Positions 52,333 through 64,000 of a stretch of DNA of 64,000 nt are shown here, in pieces (the first letter of the stretch is position 1; the number at the start of each line of letters is the position of its first letter). The notes under the pieces are model-generated. The model had not been told where the DNA came from. It saw only the letters and a program-made list of their open reading frames with translations, and searched no databases. Position numbers and translations under genes: made by a program. Source of the stretch: Pseudomonas sp. p1(2021b) (GTDB lineage Bacteria; Pseudomonadota; Gammaproteobacteria; Pseudomonadales; Pseudomonadaceae); contig NZ_CP083746.1 of NCBI RefSeq assembly GCF_020151015.1, positions 5,163,382 to 5,227,381 of the forward strand, in the 5' to 3' direction.

Positions 52333-52803
52333 TTAAATTTCAGCGGCCAGTTTGTTAACCAGCTCCGCATGCGCGTTTTGATCGATTGTGGCGCCAAGGA
52401 TCTTTTCAGCACCGCCAACGGCCAGGGCACCCACTTGGGCACGCAGGGCGTCTTTGACGCTGTTGAGTTCCTGTTCGATCTCGGCTTGAGCCTGAGCCTT
52501 CACACGGTCAGCTTCGACGCGAGCCTGTTCACGGGCTTCCTCGACAAGCTGAGCAGCGCGTTTCTTGCTTTGCTCAATGATTTCGGCTGCCTGTGCCTTT
52601 GCTTCACGCAGTTGCTGACCCGCTTTCTCTTGGGCCAGCTCCAGGTCGCGAGCTGCGCGGTTGGCAGCGTCCAAGCCGTCGGCAATCTTCTTTTGGCGCT
52701 CTTGCAGGGCAGTGATGACCGGAGGCCATACGTACTTCATGCAGAAGAGCACAAAAATCAGGAAAGCAACGGATTGGCCAATCAGGGTTGCATTAATGTT
52801 CAC
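52333..52803 (-). CDS. atpF: ATP synthase b subunit
   Basis: This 156-residue peripheral stalk subunit has one N-terminal membrane helix ([20 protein letters not shown], then [16 protein letters not shown]) followed by a long Ala/Glu/Gln/Arg-rich right-handed coiled coil. It holds F1 against the stator. It lies 57 bp after atpE. Confidence 0.97.
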   Translation of the reverse strand: MNINATLIGQSVAFLIFVLFCMKYVWPPVITALQERQKKIADGLDAANRAARDLELAQEKAGQQLREAKAQAAEIIEQSKKRAAQLVEEAREQARVEADRVKAQAQAEIEQELNSVKDALRAQVGALAVGGAEKILGATIDQNAHAELVNKLAAEI

Positions 52804-52860
52804 GCCAACACCTCGCTCGGTCTTTGTCCATCACACCAATCAACTCGTGGGAACGAGTGA

Positions 52861-53133
<273 letters not shown>

Positions 53134-53261
53134 TTACGTCGTATTGGTTAGGTTTTTAGTTTGAAGCGGTAAAACAAATCGTTTGGTACAGCTGCCCTTG
53201 CGGACGTTTTTGGCCTTCCCCCCAAACAGGCGAGGAAGGCTATCAGACACGCGAGGCGGTC

Positions 53262-54555
<1,294 letters not shown>

Positions 54556-54703
54556 CACAACTGCTCCTCGAAAGTCGACCGTCAAGTCAGCAATGACTTG
54601 GCATAATTTGTGCCGACAAAATGCGCGCAGAGTATAGGGGTGGTTTAACCCCTATTCAACTCTTCGTAGTGATTTCCGACTGCGCGCTACAACGGGAATT
54701 GTT

Positions 54704-55576
54704 TCAGCGGATGTGAGCAAGCACGCCTTGCAACTCATCGAGGGAGTTGTAGCGAATTACAAGTTGGCCCTTGCCCTTGTTGCCATGGCGTATCTGCACG
54801 GCCGAGCCCAGGCGCTCTGCCAGACGCTGTTCCAGGCGTGCGATATCCGGATCAGGTTTGGCCTGTTCGACCGGATCAGATTTGCCGTTGAGCCACTGGC
54901 GTACCAGCGCTTCGGTTTGGCGTACGGTCAGCCCACGTGCGACAACATGCCGCGCCCCCTCTTCCTGGCGATCTTCCTCCAGCCCAAGCAGTGCACGAGC
55001 GTGGCCCATCTCCAGGTCGCCATGGGCGAGCATGGTCTTGATCGCCTCGGGCAGCGAGATCAGCCGCAGCAGGTTGGCCACGGTGACCCGCGACTTGCCC
55101 ACGGCATCGGCGACCTGTTGCTGAGTCAGCTCGAACTCCTGCTGCAGGCGCTGCAACGCCAGGGCCTCTTCCAGGGGGTTGAGGTCCTCGCGCTGGATGT
55201 TTTCGATCAGCGCCATGGCGATGGCCGCTTCGTCGGGCACCTCGCGGACCATGGCCGGGATGGTGTCCAGGCCAGCCTGCTGGGTGGCACGCCAGCGGCG
55301 TTCACCGGCGATGATCTCGTAGCGGTTCTCACCGATCGTGCGGACCACGATCGGTTGCATCACGCCCTGGTTGCGAATCGAGTGCGCCAGTTCTTCCAGC
55401 GCTTCGGGGTCCATGTCACGGCGTGGCTGGTACTTGCCACGCTGGATCAGCTCGACCGGCAGGTGTTGCAGTTCCTTCTGGTCGACCTTCACAGCCTGCT
55501 CTTCGAGCGCGCTGACGGAGGGACCACTGAGCAGTGCATCCAACCCACGTCCGAGACCCCGTTTCTTAACGGCCAT
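54704..55576 (-). CDS. parB: Chromosome-partitioning protein ParB
   Basis: This 290-residue CTPase and DNA-binding protein has an N-terminal KKRGLGRGLDALLSG, a ParB/Srx domain with GERRWRATQQAGLDTIPAMV, a helix-turn-helix (LTQQQVADAVGKSRVTVANL) and a C-terminal dimerisation part. It loads at parS sites near the origin and spreads. It lies 9 bp after parA. Confidence 0.97.
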   Translation of the reverse strand: MAVKKRGLGRGLDALLSGPSVSALEEQAVKVDQKELQHLPVELIQRGKYQPRRDMDPEALEELAHSIRNQGVMQPIVVRTIGENRYEIIAGERRWRATQQAGLDTIPAMVREVPDEAAIAMALIENIQREDLNPLEEALALQRLQQEFELTQQQVADAVGKSRVTVANLLRLISLPEAIKTMLAHGDLEMGHARALLGLEEDRQEEGARHVVARGLTVRQTEALVRQWLNGKSDPVEQAKPDPDIARLEQRLAERLGSAVQIRHGNKGKGQLVIRYNSLDELQGVLAHIR

Positions 55577-55585
55577 GCGGATTCC

Positions 55586-56377
55586 TTAAGTTGTTTGTGC
55601 AGTGCGTGATTGACGGCGTTGACGGCGAACCAGTTCCCCGGCCAGGGCCAGGTAGGCCAGCGCGCCACGCGATTGTTTGTCGTAGGCCAGGGCCGGCATG
55701 CCGAAGCTCGGCGCCTCGGCCAGGCGGATGTTGCGCGGGATGACCGTGTCGTACAGCTGGCTGCCGAAATGTTCCTTGAGCTGGGCCGAAACGTCGTTGT
55801 TCAGGCTCAGGCGCGGGTCGTACATGGTCCGCAACAGGCCCTCGATCTTCAGCTCCGGGTTCAGGCGGGCAGCGATGCGCTTGATGTTATCCACAAGGTC
55901 GCTGAGACCTTCCAGTGCGTAGTACTCGCACTGCATCGGGATGATCACGCCATCGGAGGCGACCAGGGCGTTGAGGGTCAGCATCGACAGCGACGGCGGG
56001 CAGTCGATGAGGATGAAATCGTAGTTGTCGCGGATCGGCGCCAATGCATTGCGCAGGCGGCTCTCTTTCATCTGCATCTCGAGCAGCACCACTTCCGCGG
56101 CGGTCAAGTCGCGGTTGGCCGGCAGCAGCTGGAAACCACCGTGCTCGGAGAAATGCATCGCCTGGGCCAGGTCGCACTCCCCGATCAGCAGGTCATAGAC
56201 CGAGTGCTCGAGTTCGTGCTTGTCCACACCGCTGCCCATGGTGGCGTTGCCCTGCGGATCGAGGTCGATCAGCAGCACGCGGCGCTTGGTCGCAGCCAGC
56301 GATGCGGCGAGATTGATACAGGTGGTGGTCTTACCCACACCACCCTTCTGGTTCGCGATTGCGAATACCTTAGCCAT
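55586..56377 (-). CDS. parA: Chromosome-partitioning ATPase ParA
   Basis: This 263-residue deviant Walker A ATPase (IANQKGGVGKTTTCINLAAS) has switch segments LLIDLDPQGNATMGSG and FILIDCPPSLSMLTLNALVA. With ParB it moves the origin region apart after replication. It lies 18 bp after rsmG in the conserved mnmG-rsmG-parA-parB order. Confidence 0.97.
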   Translation of the reverse strand: MAKVFAIANQKGGVGKTTTCINLAASLAATKRRVLLIDLDPQGNATMGSGVDKHELEHSVYDLLIGECDLAQAMHFSEHGGFQLLPANRDLTAAEVVLLEMQMKESRLRNALAPIRDNYDFILIDCPPSLSMLTLNALVASDGVIIPMQCEYYALEGLSDLVDNIKRIAARLNPELKIEGLLRTMYDPRLSLNNDVSAQLKEHFGSQLYDTVIPRNIRLAEAPSFGMPALAYDKQSRGALAYLALAGELVRRQRRQSRTAQTT

Positions 56378-56395
56378 TGTTGCGTGTGTTCCCAG

Positions 56396-57042
56396 TCATG
56401 CCTTGCGGCGCAGTATCAGCAGATGGCGCTGGCCCTGGCAACCCGGAACGGTCAGGGCCTGCTCGCTTTCCACTGTGAAGTCTGCGGGCAATGCTACCAG
56501 TTCATCGGCAGGATGCAGCCCCTTCATTGCAAGCCATTGCGTCCGCGCGTCGCCCAGGTGGCGCGTCCAGTTGGTGAAATTCTCCATGCTGCTGAAAGCC
56601 CGCGAGATGATGCCGCAGAACGGTTGCGGGGGCTGGAACGCCTCGACCCGGCTGTGGATAACCTCCAGGTTGTCCAGCTTCAGCTCCATTTTCACCTGAG
56701 TGAGGAAGCGGGTTTTCTTGCCGTTGCTGTCGAGCAGCGTCACCTGCTTGTGTGGATGCAGGATCGCCAGCGGGATGCCAGGCATGCCGCCACCGCTGCC
56801 GACGTCGAGCCAACGTTGCGTGTCGCTGTGGATAAACGACATCACGCTCAGGCTGTCGAGCAGGTGACGCGACACCATCTCGTCAGGGTCGCGCACCGCG
56901 GTGAGGTTGTAGGCCTTGTTCCATTTGATCAGCAGAGCCAGGTAACCCAGCAACTGCTCGTGCTGCTGCGGGCTCAACTCGACACCGAGCTGGCGCGCAC
57001 CTGTGGACAACTCTTCTGCGTGTTGCGGGGTGACCAGGGAAC

Positions 57043-57046
<4 letters not shown>
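56396..57046 (-). CDS. rsmG: 16S rRNA m7G527 methyltransferase RsmG
   Basis: This 216-residue SAM-dependent methyltransferase has a SAM-binding loop [18 protein letters not shown] and the following [15 protein letters not shown]. It methylates G527 of 16S rRNA, and its loss gives low-level streptomycin resistance in several bacteria. Its start overlaps the mnmG stop by 4 bp. Confidence 0.96.
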
Positions 57047-58938
<1,892 letters not shown>

Positions 58939-59410
58939 GCACCTCGTGCCTGTTTTTGCGAATAGAGAAGGTAAGCGGACAAGTATAGGGACTTCCCCCC
59001 GCTTAAAGAAACCTTTTGCGCAAATTTTGACCAGGCTGTGGATGAGTGGCGGGCAAAAGAAAACAAAGAGGAAAAATTTAAAAAAGCTTTGTTTTTATGT
59101 TTATTCTTAGGCAGCCATCCACATGTGGATAACTGGAAGCAGCCCAGTAGCAGCAAGGCTTAGAGCGATTCATAACCCTGTGTTGGACCGGGGTTGAGGG
59201 TTCTGGATAACGGCGTTTAAGCTGTGGATTAAAGTACTGTTTACCCACAGCCCGGTTTGTCCTCAGCAAAAAAGGCCGGTTATCAACGGAGCTGAAGGCG
59301 AGTTTTCCACAGACCTCCTGCGGGTAACATTCGGCCTGTGAATGAAATTGAGCAGGTCCCCTTGAGCTGATTCGCGGGGAACCACGCGCCCACCTGGTCA
59401 GATCGCAGGT
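58939..59410. other. Origin-like spacer with DnaA-box-like repeats between mnmG and mnmE
   Basis: No gene is present. The spacer has an AT-rich block (59080-59107) and several DnaA-box-like 9-mers: TGTGGATAA at 59124, TGTGGATTA at 59223, TTACCCACA at 59241, TTATCAACG at 59280 and TTTTCCACA at 59303. GATTCATAACCCTGT (59167), TGTGGATTA and TTACCCACA occur in the same order and with the same spacing (54 and 20 bp, start to start) in the dnaA-proximal origin at 63677-63759. It looks like a duplicated origin module. Confidence 0.7.
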
Positions 59411-59418
59411 AAAAAAAA

Positions 59419-59438
59419 GCCGCTCCAGAAGGAGCGGC
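59419..59438 (-). terminator. Terminator after mnmE
   Basis: An 8-bp GC stem, GCCGCTCC / GGAGCGGC, with loop AGAA is followed on the minus strand by eight T, 23 bp past the mnmE stop codon. Confidence 0.9.
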
Positions 59439-59461
59439 CTTGAGCCTTGCCGGGCTGTGGA

Positions 59462-60832
59462 TCATTTACCGATGCAGAAACTCGAGAATATCCGCCCCAG
59501 CAGGTCGTCCGAGCTGAAGGCCCCGGTGATTTCACCCAGCGCCTGCTGCGCCTGGCGCAGGTCCTCGGCCAGCAATTCCCCGGCGCCCGCCAGCGTCAGC
59601 TGGGCACGACCATGCTCGAGGTGAACGCTGGCCTGGCGCAGGGCTTCCAGATGCCGACGTCGGGCGCTGAAGCTGCTTTCGGCGGTCTGCTCATAACCCA
59701 TGCAGGCTTTGAGGTGATCACGCAGCAGGTCCAGCCCCAAGCCAGTATCGCGGGCGCTCAAAGTGATGGTCACATGGCCATCGTCGCACTGCTCCAAGCC
59801 GACCTGCTCGCCACTGAGGTCGGCCTTGTTGCGGATCAGGGTCACCTTGGCGACATCCGGCCGTTGGTCGAGGAATTCCGGCCATAGGGCGAATGGATCG
59901 CTGGCCTCGGGCGCCGTGGAGTCCACCACCAGAAGCACACGATCGGCCTCGCCTATGGCCTTGAGCGCCCGTTCCACGCCAATCTTTTCCACATGGTCGT
60001 CGGTGTCGCGCAGGCCTGCCGTGTCGACCACATGAAGCGGCATGCCATCGATGTGGATATGTTCGCGCAGGATATCCCGGGTGGTGCCGGCGATATCGGT
60101 GACGATTGCCGCCTCACGCCCCGCCAGCTGGTTGAGCAGGCTCGATTTGCCGGCATTCGGCCGACCGGCGATGACGACGGTCATGCCGTCGCGCAACAAG
60201 GCGCCCTGCCCAGCTTCGCGCTCGACTGTGGACAACTCACCGCGAACCGCATCCAGCATGGACAACACATTGCCATCGGCAAGAAAGTCGATTTCTTCCT
60301 CAGGAAAGTCGATAGCCGCCTCTACGTAGATGCGCAAGGCGATCAGGGCTTCGGTGAGCGCATGCACGCGCTTGGAGAATGCCCCCTGCAACGATCGCAA
60401 TGCATTGCGCGCAGCCTGGGTGGAACTGGCCTCAATCAGGTCTGCGATCGCCTCGGCCTGGGCCAGGTCGAGCTTGTCGTTGAGAAATGCCCGCTCGCTG
60501 AATTCGCCCGGGCGCGCCAGGCGGCAACCCAACTGCAGACAGCGCTGCAGCAGCATGTCCATGACCACCGGGCCACCATGGCCTTGCAGCTCCAGGACGT
60601 CCTCGCCGGTGAAGGAGTTCGGCCCCGGGAAGAACAAGGCGATGCCTTCGTCCAGTACCAGCCCGTCGCTGTCGCGGAACGGTCCGTAATGGGCATGACG
60701 TGGCGCCAGCGTGCGGCCGGTGATGGCCTGCCCAGCCTGGCTGGCCAACGGGCCCGACAACCTGACGATGCCAACCCCACCTCGCCCTTGGGCGGTGGCG
60801 ATGGCCGCGATGGTTTCACGCACAGTGTTCAT
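59462..60832 (-). CDS. mnmE: tRNA modification GTPase MnmE (TrmE)
   Basis: This 456-residue protein has an N-terminal tetrahydrofolate-binding domain ([20 protein letters not shown]) and a helical domain. The inserted G domain has [24 protein letters not shown] and [10 protein letters not shown]. The C-terminus is the conserved FCIGK with its essential Cys. It works with MnmG on U34 of tRNA. Complete, with its own terminator. Confidence 0.97.
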   Translation of the reverse strand: MNTVRETIAAIATAQGRGGVGIVRLSGPLASQAGQAITGRTLAPRHAHYGPFRDSDGLVLDEGIALFFPGPNSFTGEDVLELQGHGGPVVMDMLLQRCLQLGCRLARPGEFSERAFLNDKLDLAQAEAIADLIEASSTQAARNALRSLQGAFSKRVHALTEALIALRIYVEAAIDFPEEEIDFLADGNVLSMLDAVRGELSTVEREAGQGALLRDGMTVVIAGRPNAGKSSLLNQLAGREAAIVTDIAGTTRDILREHIHIDGMPLHVVDTAGLRDTDDHVEKIGVERALKAIGEADRVLLVVDSTAPEASDPFALWPEFLDQRPDVAKVTLIRNKADLSGEQVGLEQCDDGHVTITLSARDTGLGLDLLRDHLKACMGYEQTAESSFSARRRHLEALRQASVHLEHGRAQLTLAGAGELLAEDLRQAQQALGEITGAFSSDDLLGRIFSSFCIGK

Positions 60833-60870
60833 GCTCGAAAACCTCTAGGGAAAATACACAGATAGCAAAA

Positions 60871-60889
60871 ACGCCCCACAAGGGGGCGT
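60871..60889 (-). terminator. Terminator after yidC
   Basis: The stem ACGCCCC / GGGGCGT with a 5-base loop is followed on the minus strand by a T-run, 29 bp past the yidC stop codon. Confidence 0.8.
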
Positions 60890-60917
60890 TTTATTCACAG
60901 ACCAGCGTAGCCGTCCG

Positions 60918-62600
60918 TCAAGCAGCGGCTTTCTTGGTCGCGGCCTCGATGCTGCGAGTGATGTACCACTGCTGCGCGATGGACAGGCAGTTGTTCACAA
61001 CCCAGTACAGCACCAGGCCAGCCGGGAACCACAGGAAGAAGAAGGTGAAGATGATCGGCATCATTTTCATGACCTTCGCCTGCATCGGATCCGGCGGCGT
61101 CGGGTTCAGGCGCTGCTGGATGAACATGGTGGCGCCCATGATGATCGGCAGGATGAAGAACGGATCCTTGATCGACAAGTCGGTGATCCACAGCATCCAC
61201 GGAGCCTGGCGCATCTCGACGCTTTCCAGCAGTACCCAGTACAGGGCCAGGAATACCGGCATCTGCACCAGGATCGGCAGGCAGCCGCCCAGCGGGTTGA
61301 TCTTCTCTTTCTTGTACAGCTCCATCATCGCCTGGGACATCTTCTGGCGATCATCGCCGAAGCGTTCCTTGAGCTGGGCCAGTTTCGGCGCCACGGCACG
61401 CATGCGCGCCATCGAACGGTAGCTGGCGGCGGACAGCGGGAAGAACAGGCCCTTGATCAGCATGGTCAGGACGATGATCGACCAGCCCCAGTTGCCCAGC
61501 AGGCTGTGGATATGTTGCAACAGCCAGAAGATCGGCTGGGCGATGAACCACAGGAAGCCATAGTCGACGGTCAGTTCCAGGCCTGGGGAGAGTTCCTTGA
61601 GCTTGGACTGGATCTTCGGACCGGCGTACAGCATGGCGCTGGTTTCGGCCTTGGCGCCGGCAGGTACGTTCAATGCCGGGCCGGTGTAGCCGATGATGTA
61701 GTTGCCCTGGCTGTCCTTGCGGGTCTGGACGACGTTGTTGTCCGACTTGCTTGGGATCCAGGCGGTTACGAAGTAGTGCTGCAGCCAGGCAACCCAGCCG
61801 CCGGACACATTTTCTTTCAAACTGCCCTTGTCGATGTCCTTCATCGACACTTTCTTGTACGGCTCCGAAGCTGTCCACAGGGCAGCACCCAGGTAGGTGG
61901 CGGTGCCGGTGGCGGTGCTCGACGAAGGATCGGAACTGGCGTCACGCTTGAGCTGGGCAAACAGGTTGCCGGTCCAGGCCTGGGCACTCTGGTTGTCGAT
62001 CAGGTAGCTGACGGTCAGGTCGTACTCACCGCGCTTGAAGCTGAAGCGCTTGATGTAGTTGACACCGTTCTCGCTGAACTTCAGGTCGACCACCAGCTGA
62101 TCCTGGCCGTCGGCCAGCTGGTAGCTCTTGCGTTCGGACGCATACAGCGGGCGACCGGTGGCACGGGCATCCGGGCCGTTGGCGCCGGTCAGGCCGCTCT
62201 GTGCCAGGTAAACACGCTCGCCGCCGTTATCGAACAGCTGGAACGGAATGTCCGGATGGTCCTGACGACGCGGGTACTTGGGCAGGGTCAGCTGGACGAT
62301 GTCACCACCCACCGGGTCGATAGCCAGGTCCAAGACATCGGTCTTGATCCGTACCAGGTCCTTGCTGACCGCAACTGGCGCCAATTCGGCTGGGCTGGAT
62401 TCAGCATTGGCGCTCGGCACATCGGCACTGGCGCCGTTATTGCCGGCCGGCACGGTGTCCGGCAACGCCGGGGCAACATTGCTGGCAGCAGTATTCTGAG
62501 TCGGCAAGGCAGCCTGGCCGTAGTCCTGGTTCCATTTCAGGACCATGACGTAGGACACGATTGCCAGGGCGACGATCAGGATCGTGCGTTTAATATCCAT
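60918..62600 (-). CDS. yidC: Membrane protein insertase YidC
   Basis: This 560-residue protein starts at 62600 (MDIKRTILIVALAIVSYVMV). The first helix is followed by a large periplasmic P1 domain with a low-complexity Ala/Ser/Pro/Asn linker and five C-terminal membrane segments (for example YGFLWFIAQPIFWLLQHIHS, GCLPILVQMPVFLALYWVLL). It inserts membrane proteins alone or with SecYEG. The longer reading from 62708 runs into yidD and is not used. It lies 2 bp after yidD. Confidence 0.97.
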   Translation of the reverse strand: MDIKRTILIVALAIVSYVMVLKWNQDYGQAALPTQNTAASNVAPALPDTVPAGNNGASADVPSANAESSPAELAPVAVSKDLVRIKTDVLDLAIDPVGGDIVQLTLPKYPRRQDHPDIPFQLFDNGGERVYLAQSGLTGANGPDARATGRPLYASERKSYQLADGQDQLVVDLKFSENGVNYIKRFSFKRGEYDLTVSYLIDNQSAQAWTGNLFAQLKRDASSDPSSSTATGTATYLGAALWTASEPYKKVSMKDIDKGSLKENVSGGWVAWLQHYFVTAWIPSKSDNNVVQTRKDSQGNYIIGYTGPALNVPAGAKAETSAMLYAGPKIQSKLKELSPGLELTVDYGFLWFIAQPIFWLLQHIHSLLGNWGWSIIVLTMLIKGLFFPLSAASYRSMARMRAVAPKLAQLKERFGDDRQKMSQAMMELYKKEKINPLGGCLPILVQMPVFLALYWVLLESVEMRQAPWMLWITDLSIKDPFFILPIIMGATMFIQQRLNPTPPDPMQAKVMKMMPIIFTFFFLWFPAGLVLYWVVNNCLSIAQQWYITRSIEAATKKAAA

Positions 62601-62602
62601 GA

Positions 62603-62848
62603 TTACTCGGCTATCGAAGAAGTTCGGGAGGAAGGAGCGGGTGGAACGGGATCGAAACCACCGTCGTTCCACGGATGACAACGCCCCAGGCGACGAACGG
62701 CCAGCCACCCACCACGCATGAGGCCATGGTTTTCAATGGCTTCATAGGCGTAACAGGAGCAACTGGGGTAGAAACGACAGTGGCTGGCCATCAGTGGACT
62801 AATGGCATAACGGTAAAACTGGATCGGAACGAGTGCCAGTTTACGCAT
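62603..62848 (-). CDS. yidD: Membrane protein insertion efficiency factor YidD
   Basis: This 81-residue protein has the YidD/DUF37 core: [20 protein letters not shown], then [15 protein letters not shown] and a C-terminal [14 protein letters not shown]. It is a small membrane-associated helper of YidC-dependent insertion. It overlaps rnpA by 8 bp. Confidence 0.96.
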   Translation of the reverse strand: MRKLALVPIQFYRYAISPLMASHCRFYPSCSCYAYEAIENHGLMRGGWLAVRRLGRCHPWNDGGFDPVPPAPSSRTSSIAE

Positions 62849-63245
62849 CGTGACTGTCTACCCCTGCGGAATCGGCATTAACCGCTGGAGAGGGCCGACT
62901 GCGTACCAGTCGCTTCCAGAGCTTGCCAAAGTGTTGGTGCAATTCTGGGTTTTCAATCTCGCCCAATCCCTTGCGCGCGACGATCACGATGTCCAGCCCA
63001 GCGAGCATTTGCTGGTTCAGACGGAACGAATCGCGCATCAAGCGCTTGAGGCGATTGCGTTGAACGGCGAGCTTGACGCTCTTCTTGCCGATCACCAGGC
63101 CGAGGCGTGGATGATCGAGGCCGTTCTCGCGAGCAAGGATAAGCAGGTTTTTCCCTGGAACCTTGCCGGTTGGGGAGTCGAAGACCGCTTTGAAATGCCG
63201 GGGTGTAAGCAGTCGCTTGTCCCGACTGAAGTCCTGACTCACCAC
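62841..63245 (-). CDS. rnpA: Ribonuclease P protein component
   Basis: This 134-residue protein is read from a GTG at 63245 ([14 protein letters not shown]). It has the RNase P signature [20 protein letters not shown], and helps the catalytic RNA cut 5' leaders from pre-tRNA. An earlier in-frame ATG at 63338 would overlap rpmH almost entirely and is rejected. It lies 13 bp after rpmH in the universal rpmH-rnpA pair. Confidence 0.93.
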   Translation of the reverse strand: MVSQDFSRDKRLLTPRHFKAVFDSPTGKVPGKNLLILARENGLDHPRLGLVIGKKSVKLAVQRNRLKRLMRDSFRLNQQMLAGLDIVIVARKGLGEIENPELHQHFGKLWKRLVRSRPSPAVNADSAGVDSHDA

Positions 63246-63258
63246 CTGTGCCGAAAAA

Positions 63259-63393
63259 TCAAATTGCCAGACGCTTACGGCCTTTGGCACGACGACGCGA
63301 CAGAACAGCGCGGCCGTTCTTGGTAGCCATACGGGCACGGAAGCCGTGGGTGCGGGCGCGCTTGATGGTGCTTGGTTGGAAAGTACGTTTCAT
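63259..63393 (-). CDS. rpmH: Ribosomal protein L34
   Basis: This 44-residue protein reads [20 protein letters not shown] and onward to a Lys/Arg-rich end finishing KGRKRLAI. The extreme basic content and length are diagnostic for L34 of the large ribosomal subunit. The start at 63393 fits the family, and the stop is at 63259-63261. It heads the rpmH-rnpA-yidD-yidC group next to the origin. Confidence 0.97.
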   Translation of the reverse strand: MKRTFQPSTIKRARTHGFRARMATKNGRAVLSRRRAKGRKRLAI

Positions 63394-63973
63394 GGCGTGT
63401 TACCTGGGTTTGTCGACAACGGGCCGGAATGGCCCCCTTTTTAAGAGATCGGCGATTCTAGAGAAAGCAAGCCCATAGGTCAATTTCCAACCAACGTTTG
63501 CTTATGGAAGGCGTGACCCGGCGCTCGCGCCTTTGGCTTGATCGGACACCTCACGGGAAGACAGCATGAAAAAAAAGAAGGACATATAAAAAGCTTTTCT
63601 GAAGAACTTATAAAGCTTAGGTGGATAACCTTCTGTGGGTAACCACCGCTAGGCCTTTATTCATGCGTTGTACAGAGATTCATAACCCTGTCGGTAAGGC
63701 GTGCTCCCGCTGTGCTGTGGCCGCGGAAAAGCTGTGGATTAAATATAGTGTTACCCACAGCAAGGTTATCAACAGGCCTGAGGTTAGGGTTGTGCATAGA
63801 CCTCAGGCATGGTTATCCACAGACCTTATTCACACGCCAAGAGCTCATTTGGGTGGCGTTTTGGCGGATTGGTCCGGGTTCAAGTCGTTGCCACATGTGG
63901 ATAAGTGGCTGACCTCCCGGTACAATGGCGGTTTGTTTTTTGCCTCATCCGGCTTTCAACTCAGGGGATATCC
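63394..63973. other. oriC: Chromosomal replication origin region (oriC) upstream of dnaA
   Basis: This gene-free spacer between rpmH and dnaA has an AT-rich block at 63563-63620 and a cluster of DnaA boxes. They are TGTGGATTA 63733, TTACCCACA 63751, TTATCAACA 63766, TGTGCATAG 63791, perfect TTATCCACA 63813, TTATTCACA 63826 and TGTGGATAA 63896. This matches the location and make-up of Pseudomonas origins. The dnaA promoter must lie in the last 100 bp or so. Confidence 0.9.
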
Positions 63974-64000
63974 GTGTCAGTGGAACTTTGGCAGCAGTGC
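63974..64000 (+). CDS. dnaA: Replication initiator DnaA, first nine codons
   Basis: A GTG start at 63974 opens MSVELWQQC, the N-terminus of Pseudomonas DnaA, preceded by AGGGGAT as ribosome binding site. The gene leaves the window after nine codons. Context (oriC, rpmH and rnpA on the other strand) confirms it. Confidence 0.9.

Overview
The window is chromosomal DNA from a Pseudomonas, most likely of the P. putida group. The right third (about 43.1-64 kb) has the gene order found beside the Pseudomonas replication origin: dnaA (first 9 codons at the window edge), oriC, rpmH-rnpA-yidD-yidC-mnmE, a second origin-like spacer, mnmG-rsmG-parA-parB, atpIBEFHAGDC, glmU, a DeoR-type regulator and glmS. 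These genes are complete and high in G+C. All point leftward except dnaA.

The left two thirds (1 to about 43.12 kb) is one large Tn7-like transposon inserted just downstream of glmS, the classical attTn7 site. Its glmS-proximal end carries three 17-bp direct repeats at a 20-bp period (likely TnsB sites). Next come tnsA, tnsB, tnsC and tnsD in the canonical order, with no tnsE; a second, smaller tniQ-type gene faces tnsD. The other end lies before position 1, so the element exceeds 43 kb.

The cargo is a metal-resistance archipelago. From the left: a mercury operon (merR divergent from merT-merP-merA, with merA cut by the window edge); czcRS two-component genes; an IS66-family element that split an unknown membrane coiled-coil gene, with a perfect 8-bp target duplication; a degenerate stretch with a P-type ATPase remnant; czcCBA (Zn/Cd/Co RND efflux) divergent from an OprD-family porin; a second czcR without a sensor gene; a dead MFS transporter; a copper-storage four-helix protein; cusCBA plus cusF (Cu/Ag efflux) behind copRS; and a divergent copper operon (PtrA-like protein, multicopper oxidase CopA, Met/His-rich protein, CopB, cytochrome c, DUF411 protein). 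Two antitoxin-like genes without visible toxins lie between cargo and transposition genes.

The metal modules appear wired together. A 16-bp box close to ATTAC-N6-GTAAT, or its CopR-like variant CTGAC/CTTAC-N6-GTAAT, lies upstream of most of them, including three DUF2790 genes and two PtrA-like genes. The likely logic is that CzcRS and CopRS switch on efflux, periplasmic buffering, oxidation and storage together. The least explained items are the extra TniQ protein, a structured leader in front of a DUF2790 gene that also recurs after the porin, the DUF2790/PtrA-like small-protein family, and the duplicated origin-like spacer.
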